DNA from: Clarkia xantiana subsp. parviflora
Lineage: Eukaryota; Streptophyta; Magnoliopsida; Myrtales; Onagraceae
Assembly: GCA_036873135.1 (NCBI GenBank)
Contig: JAPTYO010000040.1
Coordinates: forward strand, 62,001 to 126,000
DNA length: 64,000 nt
Direction of reading: 5' to 3'
Shown: positions 1-10,934 of the stretch, piece by piece
How positions within the stretch are numbered: position 1 is the stretch's first letter
Layout of the letters: the number at the start of each line of letters is the position of its first letter
Made by a program: the position numbers and the translations under genes
Notes under the pieces: model-generated
What the model was told of the DNA's origin: nothing
Databases searched by the model: none
The model's input: only the letters and a program-made list of their open reading frames with translations

Positions 1-401
1 TTGACACACGCTTAAATTATTATAGTGTTTAAAGATTGATAATTTTCTTTAATAAATGTGTAAAACTCATTATTTATAGGAGATTTAAACTGGCTTTAGA
101 GATAATAACTCATTAATTGCCACTTGTTAATAAAACTTTGGCGTCGTATATCTTTTAAGTTGTAGTCTTTTTCTAGTGGTTGGCCTAAAAAAAATAGGTT
201 GCTAAAAAAATAGTCCGTCTATGATTGGCCTAAAAAAATAGGTTGCTTCTAGTTAAGATATACAATAGGTTACTTCTAGTTGACATATGCAATTGTTATG
301 ATGCAAAATAGTCATTCTAAGCATTTTATCAAGTATATATACATGATAACTGTACATGTATATATCAATCACCATTTTTCTCTCTTGTTGAGATCTTTCT
401 C
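1..401 (+). promoter_or_regulatory. 5' flank and putative promoter of the fasciclin-like gene
   Basis: AT-rich DNA with no open frame. A TATA-like run (aagtatatatac) sits at about 331-342, some 60-70 bases before the ATG, a normal core-promoter distance. A short motif (ttggcctaaaaaaaataggttgct) recurs at roughly 180-205 and 225-247, with a weaker echo to 270, so this flank carries a small imperfect direct repeat. The promoter role is inferred from position only. Confidence 0.4.
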
Positions 402-920
402 ATGGCATTTTACATCTCTTTCATCTACATCTCCGCCGCCGCGTTGACCGTTCTCACCGCCGGCAATATCTTACCGATGCAGGCTAACAGCGACGACGAA
501 GACGTGCAGAAATTCATGAACATACTCGAAGCTCTACTAGTCTCCGGCGAAAAAGAACTCTGGAGCGACATCTTCAACAAAGTCGATAGCTCGGTCGTAC
601 CGATCTCCGTCACGCTATTCGTTCCCCACGGCCGGTACGACCTCCCGCAAGACCACGTCACCCTCGATTCGTCTGTCTATTATTACCATATCGTCCCGCA
701 GCGCCTCACCTTCTCGGATCTCAGACTCTTCCCGATCGGATCGCGTATCCCGACTCTACTCCCCAACAATTCGATTGTTGTCACCAACAATTCGCTCTCC
801 AATTTTTGCATTAACGGCGCCCAATTGAACAGGCCGGACCTATTTTCGGCGCAGTTTGTTGCTGTTCATGGAATCAGCAGAATTCTCAACTACTCCGTAA
901 ATGAGGAAATTCTTGTGTAG
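402..920 (+). CDS. Small secreted fasciclin-like (single FAS1 domain) protein
   Basis: Intronless frame of 172 residues. Residues 1-28 form a hydrophobic secretion signal. The rest is one FAS1 fold: an H1-like box TLFVPHGRY (about 71-79), the conserved Tyr-His of YYHIVPQRL (about 94-102), and an H2-like box FVAVHGISRIL (about 151-161). FAS1 domains mediate adhesion or matrix contact. There is no Pro/Ala/Ser-rich arabinogalactan region and no C-terminal GPI-anchor tail, so this resembles the short, single-domain plant FAS1 proteins rather than a classical FLA. It ends very soon after H2. The last codons and the stop lie in a stretch matching a repeat found again at 3.43 kb, so the C-terminus may have been reshaped by that element. 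It faces the P450 gene tail-to-tail. The family call is firm; the biological role is unknown. Confidence 0.8.
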   Translation: MAFYISFIYISAAALTVLTAGNILPMQANSDDEDVQKFMNILEALLVSGEKELWSDIFNKVDSSVVPISVTLFVPHGRYDLPQDHVTLDSSVYYYHIVPQRLTFSDLRLFPIGSRIPTLLPNNSIVVTNNSLSNFCINGAQLNRPDLFSAQFVAVHGISRILNYSVNEEILV

Positions 921-955
921 GCTTGGTGTACACCAATATATACACGACAAGTGTC
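905..955. repeat. Remnant of the TGTAGGCTTGGTG repeat family
   Basis: The sequence from attcttgtgtaggcttggtg onward closely matches the start of the element at 3425 (aattcctgtgtaggcttggtg), including a downstream acaagtg. It contains the stop codon of the fasciclin-like gene. Confidence 0.5.
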
Positions 956-1720
956 ACACACGATCACCCACGGCCTAGCTAGCTAGGGCATTAGTTCATG
1001 GAGATATATAGTTACAAATCTAATTTGTTTCTTGGTTGTTTATTTTAATAATATAAAATAAAATGAATTAGAAATGGTGATTTATGCCCAGATTTGCGGT
1101 TTTATGGACCATTGAGGCGGTTAAGATAATGAACCATTTTGTCTTCTTGAAAGAACTAATTATTTATTACTTAAAGATATTTACTTATGTTCGATGTATT
1201 CTCGTTTGATTAAAGAAAATTAATGCTTGATGGGTGGGTTATGTTCCGGAACTCGAGTTAGGCAAGCTCGACTGATGGCTATAGTTAATTTTGTAAAAAT
1301 AAAAAAAATTTACACTATATATATTTTTTTTTTAAATATATGAAACATAATTATATTTATTTAGATTAACTAACTGTTGCAACGAGAATTAATTAATTAA
1401 TCATATAAAAGAAAAAATAGGCAATTTTTTATGGAGTCATCAAAGGTCAACCAAGGCTAGATATAAAATAGGGGCCGGCTAATTTGTTGTCAAGTTTATT
1501 TATACTTAAATTTCTGACCATGGATCAACATATTTAATACTCTGTCAGCTGAAAAAGAAGAAAAAGATGAAGTATGCACGAATTTCAATATTTTGATTCA
1601 ATGGTCATAAATTCAAATTTAAATAAATTTGACTACAAATTAGTCAAACCCTATAAAATAAAAGAAGGCCATAAACTCTTGTGGATACATAGACGGCAAT
1701 CGCCAACTGAATGTTAAACA
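956..1720. other. Intergenic, convergent gene ends
   Basis: AT-rich spacer between the 3' ends of the fasciclin-like gene and the P450 gene. It must hold both 3' UTRs. No open frame or repeat that I can name. Confidence 0.6.
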
Positions 1721-3241
1721 CTAGTGGCGGTTCAGGCGGACGGGGAGGCCCTTTTGCGGCGTGGGCATCATATCGCCGAGCACCTTCTCCTTTGGATCCA
1801 CTAATTCCCAGTTGAATCTCTTCACCACGTTATGCACGAACGTCAGAATCGCCAGCCGCGCGTACTCCTTCCCCGGGCACATCCTCGGCCCACCGCCGAA
1901 CGGCACGAAAGTGTACGCCGGAAACTGGTTACCTTCGTCGTATCTCGACGGATCGAATTTCTCCGGCTCCGGGAAGTATTTCGGGTTCAGATTCGTGGTG
2001 CTCACCGTCCAATACACTTTCCAGCCCTTGGGGACGGTGTAGCCGGCGTAGGTGAAGTCGGCGAGGACCTCCCTGAAAGTCCCTTGCAATGGCGGCGTCA
2101 ACCTCATCACTTCGTACAGTACGTTCCATGAATACTTCATTTTGTTAATATCTTCCCAATTGAGCATTTCTCCGGATTTCTTGTCAGCCGCGATCGCCAT
2201 TTGCTCTGTTTCGTTACGAAATTATGAAAAATTAGATTTTGCAATTGAGAAGAAGGTATGCCAGATCTAAATTGTGCACTCACCGTCGTAGACCTTCTTA
2301 TAGACGTCGGGATGCTCTCCGACGTACTTCATGAAGAACGCCATGGCGGTGGCGACTGTGCTGTATCCGGCGGTTAGAAGACCCATAATCTTGTCGGCGA
2401 TCTCGGCCTCCGGCATGAACTTGCCAGAGGGGTCAGTGATGACGATCATGTGGGAGAGGACGTCGTGCATCGGAGCTCCGTTCGTAATCGCCGTCCTCTT
2501 CTCCTGAATTACAGAGATCAGCTCCTTCCTGAGCGCCGCCGCCGCTATCTGCCCCCTGTGGAAGACCGTCCCGGGAAAGTCAACGATGACGGAGTGCATC
2601 GCGATGGTGACGTCATCGAAGTTCTCGACGAGCCTGGCGATACGCGCGGGGTCGTCGGTGCCGATGAAGAAACGGCAGGCTAAAGTCAACGTCAGTGACT
2701 TAGCCAGAGGATAAGCGTTGACTTGGTCTTTCCCTTCCCAATGAGCTTGGATGTGTTCCTGCGTCATGGAGTCCATCTTCCCCAAATACCTAACCAGAGC
2801 CTCCGGTTTTAAGAATCCCGGCGACCGGATCACCTTGGCCTCCTCGTCGCGGTTGGCCTTGGCGGTGTCCGTCGGAGGAGGAGGAGCGGCCGCCTTGTAG
2901 GAGCGGAAGAGCTTCTGCATGGAATGTGGGCGGAAGGCGGTGAAGAGCTTGTTCTCGTTGGAGAAGAGGAACTTGTGGCCATTGGGCCCGCAAATGACGG
3001 CGGTGTCCTCGCCGAGGATCCTCGTCTTGAAGATGTCCGGCGAGTACTTCTGCATCCGGTCGAAGACGAACTTATCGGGCTTTCCGAACAGGAACTCCAC
3101 CGTCTCTCCCATGATCGGCCATCCGAAGCTGCCCGGAGGTAGGTTCTTGCCGGAGCTTCTTTTCCGGCACTTGAGAGCAACGACAGTGAGGACCAAGAGC
3201 AGGAAAGTGGCGCCGGACAGGAATAGGATAGAGAACTCCAT
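1721..3241 (-). CDS. Cytochrome P450, CYP716-type (beta-amyrin oxidase-like), two exons
   Basis: Exons 3241-2284 and 2205-1721 with a 78-base GT-AG intron give 480 residues, the usual CYP716 length. An N-terminal membrane anchor (about 5-23) is followed by the Pro-rich hinge [13 protein letters not shown]. ExxR is at 351-354 (EVMR), the PERF-like region is FDPSRY, and the haem loop [11 protein letters not shown] has ligand Cys429. CYP716 enzymes are ER-bound and oxidise triterpene scaffolds such as beta-amyrin, often at C-28; the substrate here cannot be read from sequence. The I-helix reads A291-G-Y-S-T-V296 where AGxDTT/GGHDTxS is usual, so the acidic residue and second Thr are missing. An Ala/Pro-rich insert (AAAPPPP) lies near residue 115. 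The frame is intact with a TATA box upstream, so it is probably expressed. Family confident; subfamily not assigned. Confidence 0.92.
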
Positions 3242-3299
3242 AACTGACTCTGAGACGAGGTATGGATGAGATTGGAAGAAGAGAGAAAATGGAGATATT

Positions 3300-3307
3300 T
3301 ATTTATA
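3300..3307 (-). promoter_or_regulatory. TATA box of the P450 gene
   Basis: On the minus strand the sequence reads tcctataaataaat, about 60 bases upstream of the ATG at 3241. That would give a short leader of roughly 30 bases. Confidence 0.6.
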
Positions 3308-3424
3308 GGAGTGAAAATGAAAGTATGGTCAATTCTTTATTTGTTATTTTTTTAATATAGTAAAAAGAATTGTTATTTTTTTAATAGACTTTTTTTTTTT
3401 AAGAGTTTATGGATTCATACGGGC

Positions 3425-3686
3425 AATTCCTGTGTAGGCTTGGTGAACACCAAGCCAATAAAAACATAACAAGTGATACAGTCTTTTGGTGGTTTTTTCT
3501 AAAACCCTAAGGATGAATACTAATGTAGGCTTGGTAAACACCAAACCAATAAAAACATGACAAGTGTTAAAGTCTTTTGGTGGTTTTTTCTAAAACCCTA
3601 ATAATGAACCCTAGAATGGTAGAGTGTAAAAACACTTATCATGTTTTTATTGGTTTGGTATAAACACCAAACATACACAAGAATTT
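3425..3686. mobile_element. MITE-like element with inverted ends and an internal direct repeat
   Basis: The left end (aattcctgtgtaggcttggtg) is the reverse complement, with a few changes, of the right end that finishes acaccaaacatacacaagaatt. The similarity continues for about 50 bases (ccaataaaaacat, acaagtg). The left half is also duplicated with a 91-base period (tgtaggc at 3433 and 3524), each copy ending in ggtggttttttctaaaaccctaa. No target duplication is obvious. It lies immediately upstream of the P450 promoter. Confidence 0.65.
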
Positions 3687-4873
3687 TATCATATTATTAG
3701 TAATGTCTGGTATCCTCTATTTATAGTTTTTTTTTTTTCGACCATAGATTACCACGAGAATAAAAAGTATATGAAAATAAACGATTTTAACCATTAAATA
3801 CACCAAACTAGTGTGTTGGTGCATTTTGACGACATACTTTAAATTATATGGTCCTACAATAATAGTTTAAACCGGCCCCGAGTCAAACTATACACTACAT
3901 TCATTATATTATATATATATAGTCTAGTCGCCATTATTGAACGGCCAAATCAACAACGTCCAGCTAGCGGTCTCCATACTCCACAACATATTAATAATAG
4001 ACCACAAAGCATTCATATATAATCTCTAGCTACACATTAATTATCCTGGCCGATTTATTTTTCTCCACTGGAACGTTTCAAATAGTTGGTTTATTATTCA
4101 TTTAAAAAAATATATTATGTGTTGTGCACACGTTGTAAATGTGTATGATGAAAATAATACTACTCTATGAATTTTTAAGTGGTTATTTGTTGTGTTAGTC
4201 GGTAAAAATGCAATTTTTCTTCATATTTTAATATTTATGTTTTATTATGTTACTATTTTGGTTAAAATTTCAAATATAATAGTATTGGATGTATTGTATT
4301 GTGAAAATAATATTACCATACAAGCATGTATGAAACTTTATTACTCCTAATAGACAGAGGATTCAGATCACATGTAACTATTATTATGGTTACAATACAA
4401 TTTAAGTTAAAGCTATGCTAAAATTTAATGGCAAACTTAGTTGGAAAATTGAAAAACAGCCGACTTTATAAATTGACCAAATGGTTAAAAACAACCGAGT
4501 CACCGACTCTACTATGCTTTTAGATTATTAACCCTTATTAATTTTGACGTAAGCAAATTGGAAACTAAGTAGTTCATAAAGTCTTCATTAACCTAACAAA
4601 TTGATTAGACGCAGACTTTACTTCATTACTTGAGTAGGCGGTGATCTTAAATTAGAGTAATTCCCACTTATTGAATGCAAAAATTAAATTTGAGTAGTTT
4701 ATTAGAAAATATATCAAAATCACAATAATAAGCCACGATTTAAAATAGAAAAATATGACTTTATGCAAATTCAATAATACCATGCCGAGAAACCACTCTT
4801 TTAAAACATGCACGTTAGGTAAAACTTCAAATAATAACATCTCAGCTAACTTAAATTAAGATAAAAAACACTC
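3687..4873. other. Intergenic AT-rich DNA
   Basis: No gene, RNA or clear repeat seen. Short AT runs only. Confidence 0.6.
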
Positions 4874-4876
4874 TTA

Positions 4877-5293
4877 GAGCATCCACAATGGTTTTACCTA
4901 AATTGGATTCTTTAAAATTGCCACGTAGACATTTATGTACACTTTAAGTAATATGTAAATTTAAGACACACGTAAAAAATATTTTCTCTGCAATCTTATT
5001 ACTTAAACATATTCCTTAAATATATTTTATTATTAAATTTTCCAACAACCACCAATAAGATATTAGCATTAATTATAAAATGAATTAATTTATAATAAAA
5101 AATTGGTTACGTAATACATAGTGCATTACTTAAATTTAAGGAATGTTTTAAGTAAAAACATAAATTTACGTGTGGGTCCCATCTTTAAGGAATGCTATGT
5201 AAAATCACTGTAGATAGTTTTTGTTGTTTTACTTAAATAAACATGTAGGACCCACATTTACGTATTCTTTACGTAATACCACTGTGGATGCTC
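4877..5293 (+). mobile_element. Tourist-like (PIF/Harbinger) MITE, full copy 1
   Basis: A 417-base element with inverted ends gagcatccacaatgg and ccactgtggatgctc, flanked by a 3-base duplication TTA at 4874-4876 and 5294-5296. TWA duplications are the hallmark of PIF/Harbinger insertions. An equally long copy lies inverted at 63443-63859 and a truncated one near 41.4 kb. No coding capacity. Confidence 0.88.
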
Positions 5294-5371
5294 TTATGGG
5301 TTTTAAATATACTACTTTAGCCATTGCAAGTGCCAAGTATAGAATAATTATTGAGAAATCTGTTATATATA

Positions 5372-5377
<6 letters not shown>

Positions 5378-5420
<43 letters not shown>
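5378..5420. repeat. (TA)n microsatellite
   Basis: Uninterrupted alternating TA run just downstream of the Tourist MITE. Confidence 0.95.
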
Positions 5421-5425
<5 letters not shown>

Positions 5426-5744
5426 CAATTTTTTTTTGCTACGGCAGTCCTTGGTTGAATTTCTAAGTATTCACGTGGCTCTTGAAAATGGAAATATGTA
5501 ATGATTGGCAGTCTAGGTGGCAGACTTTTGTTGACCAATTTAACGGAACACAGTGAATTCAAATCCTACTATTTCATATCCTTAGATTAATCAACTTTAT
5601 TAATTATTATATATTTATATGTATATGTAAGTTAAGGATACTTTAGAGAGAACATTGTAATTAATAATAAACCTTCCATATACATTTTGGACGGTGACAA
5701 ACTAAGAGAGTGGACTATATTTTGATACATCGACAATATAAAAT

Positions 5745-6405
5745 AGGGTTAAATGTCATATTGATACCACATGTTTGCAAAAATTACACTGTTTATATCA
5801 CTAGTATTTTTTCGTACCGAATTGGTACCATATGTTTCCAAACCTTACTGTTTTGGTACCTCCGTTAGGGTTCTGTCAAAAACAGCTGTTAAATGGCATG
5901 TGCCATGCACGTGACCAGCCCAAAACTTTTAATTTTATTACAATTTAGTCCATCTAATACATCCATAACTTTTATTTTGTTCAATTTAGTCCTAAAATTT
6001 CAAAACCAAATCATTTTCCCAAATTGACCTAGCCGGACTTAGCCTAGGGCTAGGTCCGACCCTAGGTCATGGTCGCCGGACCCAGGCGACCCCGACCCAG
6101 GGTCAGACCTAGGTCCGACTAGGTCAATTTGGGGAAATGGTTTGATTTTGAAGTTTTATGACTAAATTGAACAAAATAAAAGTTAGGGATGTATTAGATG
6201 GACTAAATTGTAACAAAATTGAAAGTTTTGGGCTGGTCACGTGCATGGCACATGCCATTTAACGGCCGTTTTTGACGGAACCCTAACGGAAGTACCAAAA
6301 CAGTAAGGTTTGGAAACATATGGTACCAATTCAGTACGAAAAAATACTAGTGATATGAACAGTGTAATTTTTGCAAACATGTGGTACCAAAAGGACCTTT
6401 AACCT
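5745..6405. mobile_element. Foldback (long inverted repeat) element, probably MULE-type
   Basis: The whole 661 bases form one large palindrome of two arms of about 300 bases. The left end starts agggttaaatgtc; the right end finishes gacctttaacct. Shared arm landmarks include ggtaccatatgttt, gcatggcacatgccattt and cacgtgaccagccc. Near the centre (about 6040-6130) is a GC-rich self-complementary core (tccgacctaggtc-like). The 8-base TATAAAAT flanks both ends (5737-5744, 6406-6413). No coding capacity. Superfamily is uncertain because 8-9 base duplications occur in both hAT and Mutator-like elements; the agggttaa ends favour a MULE-like foldback. Confidence 0.8.
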
Positions 6406-6413
6406 TATAAAAT

Positions 6414-6885
6414 ATCATGAATGTCGTTTTAATACATTAATCAAAATTATATTAGATTGTTTAGTTGTGTAAGTTTTCTATGTATTGAACTGTATAAGAT
6501 TGATTCTCATCTCATTCAAATTACTTCCTTTTTTTTTACGAAATACTGTCGGTAAAATTTTAAATTTGTATTTTAGTTTTATATGTTCAAACTCATTTTC
6601 TTTCTGACAAAATATTTTTGGTCGGAAATTATATTACAGTTCACCTATCAAATTCAAATTTATTCAACAAAGAACACATTTACCGACCAAATTATATTTC
6701 ACCAGCCAAACATATAAATCTTAAAATTGTCGGAAAGGGAAGTTGAAGCTTTAAATTCAGGCCCAACTTTTGGCCAAAAAATTCAGGCCCAACCGGGGAA
6801 AGGCCCAGGAAACGACGCGGGAAAGCATGAAGAAGCCCATCATACATACATTTTAAATCTAGGACAAAAAATAATAAAATTTATA
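6414..6885. other. Intergenic
   Basis: AT-rich. Contains a slightly GC-richer stretch at 6750-6840 with no start or family match I can support. Confidence 0.5.
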
Positions 6886-6893
6886 GTTAAAAC

Positions 6894-7456
6894 TAGGGCT
6901 GGCAATTTGTGACACGGCACGATAGCACGACACGAACACGCACGAAAAAAACTGTGTTCGTGCTAGCATATAACAGAACGATAACACGATAGCACGAACA
7001 CGATTAACACGATATAACTTCCGTGTTGTATTCGTGTTTGGGTATCATAACACGACACGCACGATAGCACGATAAAGTTGTGCTAATAAGACTAAATCTT
7101 AAGTATTTTTTGAGCAAATCTTATCTATTACATCCAATTAGTGGTTTAATATTTAGTGTTTGTAAACTCTATATTAATAACTTATGAATGGTAACATATT
7201 AATTCGTGGTTTTTTTTATATATGAAGTTCATTATTTTTATTTTTGTTCAAAGATCTCGTATACGGATATACAACTGAATATCCTTCACAACACGATAGC
7301 ACGACACGAACACGCACGAAAACATCCGTGCCGTGTTCGTGTTTGTAAAATGTGGCACGATAAGCTTATCGTGCGTGTTCGTGTTCAGTAAGTTTAGCAC
7401 GACACCATCACTGACATGCACGATAGCACGCACGATAGCACGAATTGCCACCCCTA
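6894..7456 (+). mobile_element. Non-autonomous hAT-like element, CACGA-motif family, copy A
   Basis: 563 bases with ends tagggctggcaatt and aattgccacccctag, flanked by a perfect 8-base duplication GTTAAAAC (6886-6893 and 7457-7464), which is diagnostic for hAT insertions. The subterminal parts are dense arrays of cacgatagcacgacacgaacacg in both orientations around an AT-rich core. Copy B (inverted) is at 51337-51897. Confidence 0.88.
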
Positions 7457-7465
7457 GTTAAAACT

Positions 7466-7950
7466 AGGCTGTAAACGAGTCGAGTATCTGGCAAGCTCGA
7501 CTCGACTCAGTTTACTCGAGTTCGAGTTCGAGCTCGAACTAGGCCGAGCCTGAATTTTTCAATCTCGAGCTCGACTCGATTAAATACTTGGCGAGTTCGA
7601 ACTCGGCTCGACTCGGTTCGATAAGGTTAAAAAATTCAATTAAATTATAAATGGTGCACCTTAGTTCGAACTTGAACTCCACTCGATTAGACATTTGGCT
7701 CGAACTCGACTTGAACTCAATATATACATATATAATATTATTGCCTAAAGGTCGAAAAACTCGAAATAGAACTCGAACTCGAATAGGCAAAACAAAAAAG
7801 CTCGATTAGGCTCGCAAGCCTCTCGAGTCGAGTACCGGTGAACTCAAACTCTGACTTGGTATCAGAAAAAGCTCGAGCTCGACTCACTTTGAAATTTAGC
7901 GAGTCAAATTCGAGTATTGACCGAGCCGATCTCGAGCAGCTCACGAGTAA
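7466..7950. mobile_element. Probable non-autonomous element, CTCGAGCTCGACTCG-motif family
   Basis: It starts ggctgtaaacgagtcgag one base after the hAT duplication and runs to gagcagctcacgagt. It is filled with short self-complementary tcgagctcgactcg-like motifs. The organisation (motif-rich flanks, AT core at about 7630-7740) is the same as in the neighbouring hAT element, but no clean target duplication was found. Weaker relatives lie at 27.5 and 29.5 kb. Confidence 0.6.
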
Positions 7951-7996
7951 CTGTTTTTAGGTTCTTAATAGTAAAAATATCATGAAAATAAGTTGG

Positions 7997-8021
7997 AAAA
8001 AAAAAAAAAAAAAAAAAAAAA
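7997..8021. repeat. Poly(A) tract
   Basis: Homopolymer A run. Could be a retroposon tail, but nothing recognisable precedes it. Confidence 0.9.
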
Positions 8022-8210
8022 GTATAGATGTCAGCTGGGCTGGAATTAATGTTAGAACAGAACAACTCTATGTTCAAAATACCATGTAAAATGTAATGAA
8101 TGAGCTACTCACTACTACTACTGTTTCAACTTTTAACCATTCTAGTGAAACCTTAATCTACAACACTGTAAATATATTTTTTACTTCCATTCAAGCATTT
8201 CATCAAACAC

Positions 8211-10934
8211 CTAGGCAGCAAGCCCATACCCATCCCTGTGAGCCTTCTGCCATTTCCAAGCCATCCTCAAGCTCTCCTCAAGATCAGTGTGCTTAGCAGT
8301 CCAATTGAGCTGCTCCCTAATCTTCGTCGGATCACTATACACTTCCGCATAATCCCCCGGCCTCCGGGGAAGAAACTCAACCTTGATCTCGACGCCAGTC
8401 GCTTTCTTGCACGCCTCCACAAACTCCTTCACCGATCTTCCTCTGCCGGTGCCCACATTGTAGATCCCGACTTTGTTGCGCTCTGCTTTCTCGAGGGCTT
8501 TCACGTGAGCATCGACTAGATCCGTCACGTCGATGTAGTCCCTTACGCATGTTCCGTCCGGTGTTTTGTAGTCTGTTCCTTTCACCTGCAACAGAAAACA
8601 TGTATTTGCATAATTGGTTTAGCAATAATAATAGTTGGTTAGTTGTTGAATAGGTATCTAGTAACTGGTTTTTTATGGTTAAGTATTCCAGGTTTAACAT
8701 GTTTCTAGGAGTTCGAGGATTAGTTTTCGTTGTTTTTTGGTTTTCTGTCAGTTCTCTGTTAAAACTGACAGATTTTGGCCAATTGTACTATAAAATTCAA
8801 TAGTAAGAGCATTTAAAGATGATGAAAAAATAAAATGACACTTCTGCTTCTCTTTAATTACATGTCAGTTAGTGTGTACATATAGTAAAATTGAAAAATT
8901 TATGCAAATTGATGTTCATTTTACTTAATTGGCTTAAACATAAAAGAAAAACTAAAAAATAACTAAAACGAAACCTGAGACATTTATTAGCACCGTAGTG
9001 CAAACCTGGGACACCTAAAAGCAACAACTTAAACATGGGACAGCCAAAAGCAACATAGTGCAAACGTGGGAGTGTGATTAGGTTTTTACGATTTCTTTTA
9101 TCGCAGATTTTTACCTTTGGTAACAAAAAAGCAAGTTACTAGATTGTAACAATAAACAAAATAAAATGTTTAATGCAATGCAAACTTGTAAAAGATGTTG
9201 CAATCAAATGTTTGGTATCTAAAACTGAAAGAAAAACTCAAGTCCAATTTGTCAAAATGGCAAAATTTATGAAGAAATGTACCTTCAATCCAGACATGAT
9301 CCCGCGAGCTGCATCAAAGCAAGCACCCGATATTCTTCCATGCTCGCGTAATTCGGGTCTTGGTGCTTCTCCGAGCCTACCATCTGGATCAGATCCAATC
9401 ACATTGAAGTACCTGCCAGTTTTTCATCAAAACATACATCAAAGTGAAAACCTTTACAAAGATTAAGTGAAAATAGTAAAATTGCAGGAAAAAATCCCAT
9501 TTTTACTCTAAAGTTTTACACTTTGTAGCATCTCAGAATTAACACATACCTAAGAATCATGACAGCCATGTCCGAGTTTTTGGAGAAGTCGAGGATGATA
9601 TCTTCCGCCATCTTTTTCGCTTTTCCATACGGGTTAATAGGCACCTGAGTATTGATTGTCATATTTAAAGAGAATGCATCAGTTTAATGTTCAAATTCAA
9701 ACAAAATAAAAATAGTAACTTTGAGTTTCACTTTCACCTGTGGAGTGTCTTCAGTAATAGGCATTTTATCTGGTTCTCCATAAGTTGCACAAGTACTGGA
9801 ATATATCAATGTCTTCACACCACTTGCAGCCATGGCTTCTAATACCCCTAATGTATTTGATGTTATATTATGGTAATACCTGCCAAATTCACATAATTTA
9901 ACTCCTCAGGCCACAAAGAACACAAGATGATACCTTGTTTCGCAACAAATACTAATTAAAGATTTTATTTTAATTTCTAAAGTTTTAAAAACCAAAGATG
10001 ATACCTCAGAGGTTCGAGAGTGCTTTCCCCAACATATGCAACAGCAGCAAAATGCATCACTGCATCAAATGCATTCTCTGAAAATACCTTACGAACCTGA
10101 GTTATAGTTAAGGTAACAAGTGCAAGAAATTTTTTTTGAGATAATTTTGAAAAAAGAACAATTTTTTGAGATAATTTTATAATTTTTTAGGATACAGCCT
10201 TGGCATCGCCGAGATCTGCATAGATGAACTGAAGTCTTCCAGGCTCTGGAAACATTTCCTGCAGAATTTTAACAGCACCTAGATTTCCTCTGGATAGATT
10301 GTCCTGTAAAATGAATATTAATTTTTTTTTAAAAAGAAATTATCAAAAAGAAGATAGAACAAGCCATGTTCATTTGATTTTGAGACTAGTACCACTATAG
10401 TCACACGATAGTTGTCTCTCAAAAGTCTCTTTGCAGCGTGTGAACCGATATAGCCAGCTCCTCCCGTCACTAGAACATGTGTAACTCCATCTTCACGGAT
10501 GGTAAACTAGACGATACAAAATTTAGAAAAAAAAAAGCAAAAAAATCAACAAATTTAACAAAATCCCACTCTAAATGCTCAAAATTTAGCTATAAAACTC
10601 ATCAATACATAAAATATCCCAATTTATATGTAAATTGAATCACTAGGAGAGGGGTTTATTGGAAATGTACCACACTTGGAGTATTGAAACTGGGAGATTG
10701 CTTGAGCATAAATATGCAGAGTGCAGTCAAGAAAGCAGCCAGGAGTATTTTTCCGACATAACCGCCCCTCTTCTTCGGGTCCGCATAGTCAAGTCCTATT
10801 ACACAACATATGAATCAGACATTAGCAGTTTGATTTTAGGAACAGATCTAAACAAAAGGAAGCAGCAGAAATGTTTTACCTAGAGACATAGATCTGCTTC
10901 TTTGTTGACTTCTGCTCCTGGAAAAATTTAGCAT
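8211..10934 (-). CDS. UXE: UDP-arabinose 4-epimerase (UDP-D-xylose 4-epimerase), MUR4/UXE type
   Basis: Nine exons: 10934-10880, 10795-10671, 10506-10393, 10303-10196, 10096-10005, 9879-9738, 9644-9550, 9412-9283, 8585-8211. All introns are GT-AG and the frames join exactly to 411 residues. The enzyme interconverts UDP-xylose and UDP-arabinose in the Golgi lumen, supplying arabinose for pectin and arabinogalactan proteins. Residues 1-34 are a Ser/Arg-rich cytosolic tail, 35-49 a type II membrane anchor ([15 protein letters not shown]), 74-83 the NAD-binding [10 protein letters not shown], and 218-222 the catalytic YGKAK. The C-terminus ends [11 protein letters not shown], as in the MUR4 family. 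The start ATG at 10934 is chosen because [10 protein letters not shown] matches the family N-terminus. An intron probably lies upstream in the 5' leader. Length is close to Arabidopsis MUR4. Very confident. Confidence 0.96.

Noticed and set aside
425..661. Minus-strand open frame over the fasciclin-like gene
   Set aside because: Shadow of the GC-rich coding strand; no features of its own.
1761..3269. Several plus-strand and alternative-frame open stretches over the P450
   Set aside because: Explained by the P450 codon composition; none has a start context or domain.
7206..7451. Short open frames in the CACGA-motif element (also 51342-51587)
   Set aside because: Low-complexity translations of the motif array, not transposase.
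9173..9466. Plus-strand 97-codon frame within the epimerase gene
   Set aside because: Antisense to exon 8, which translates cleanly on the minus strand as [20 protein letters not shown].
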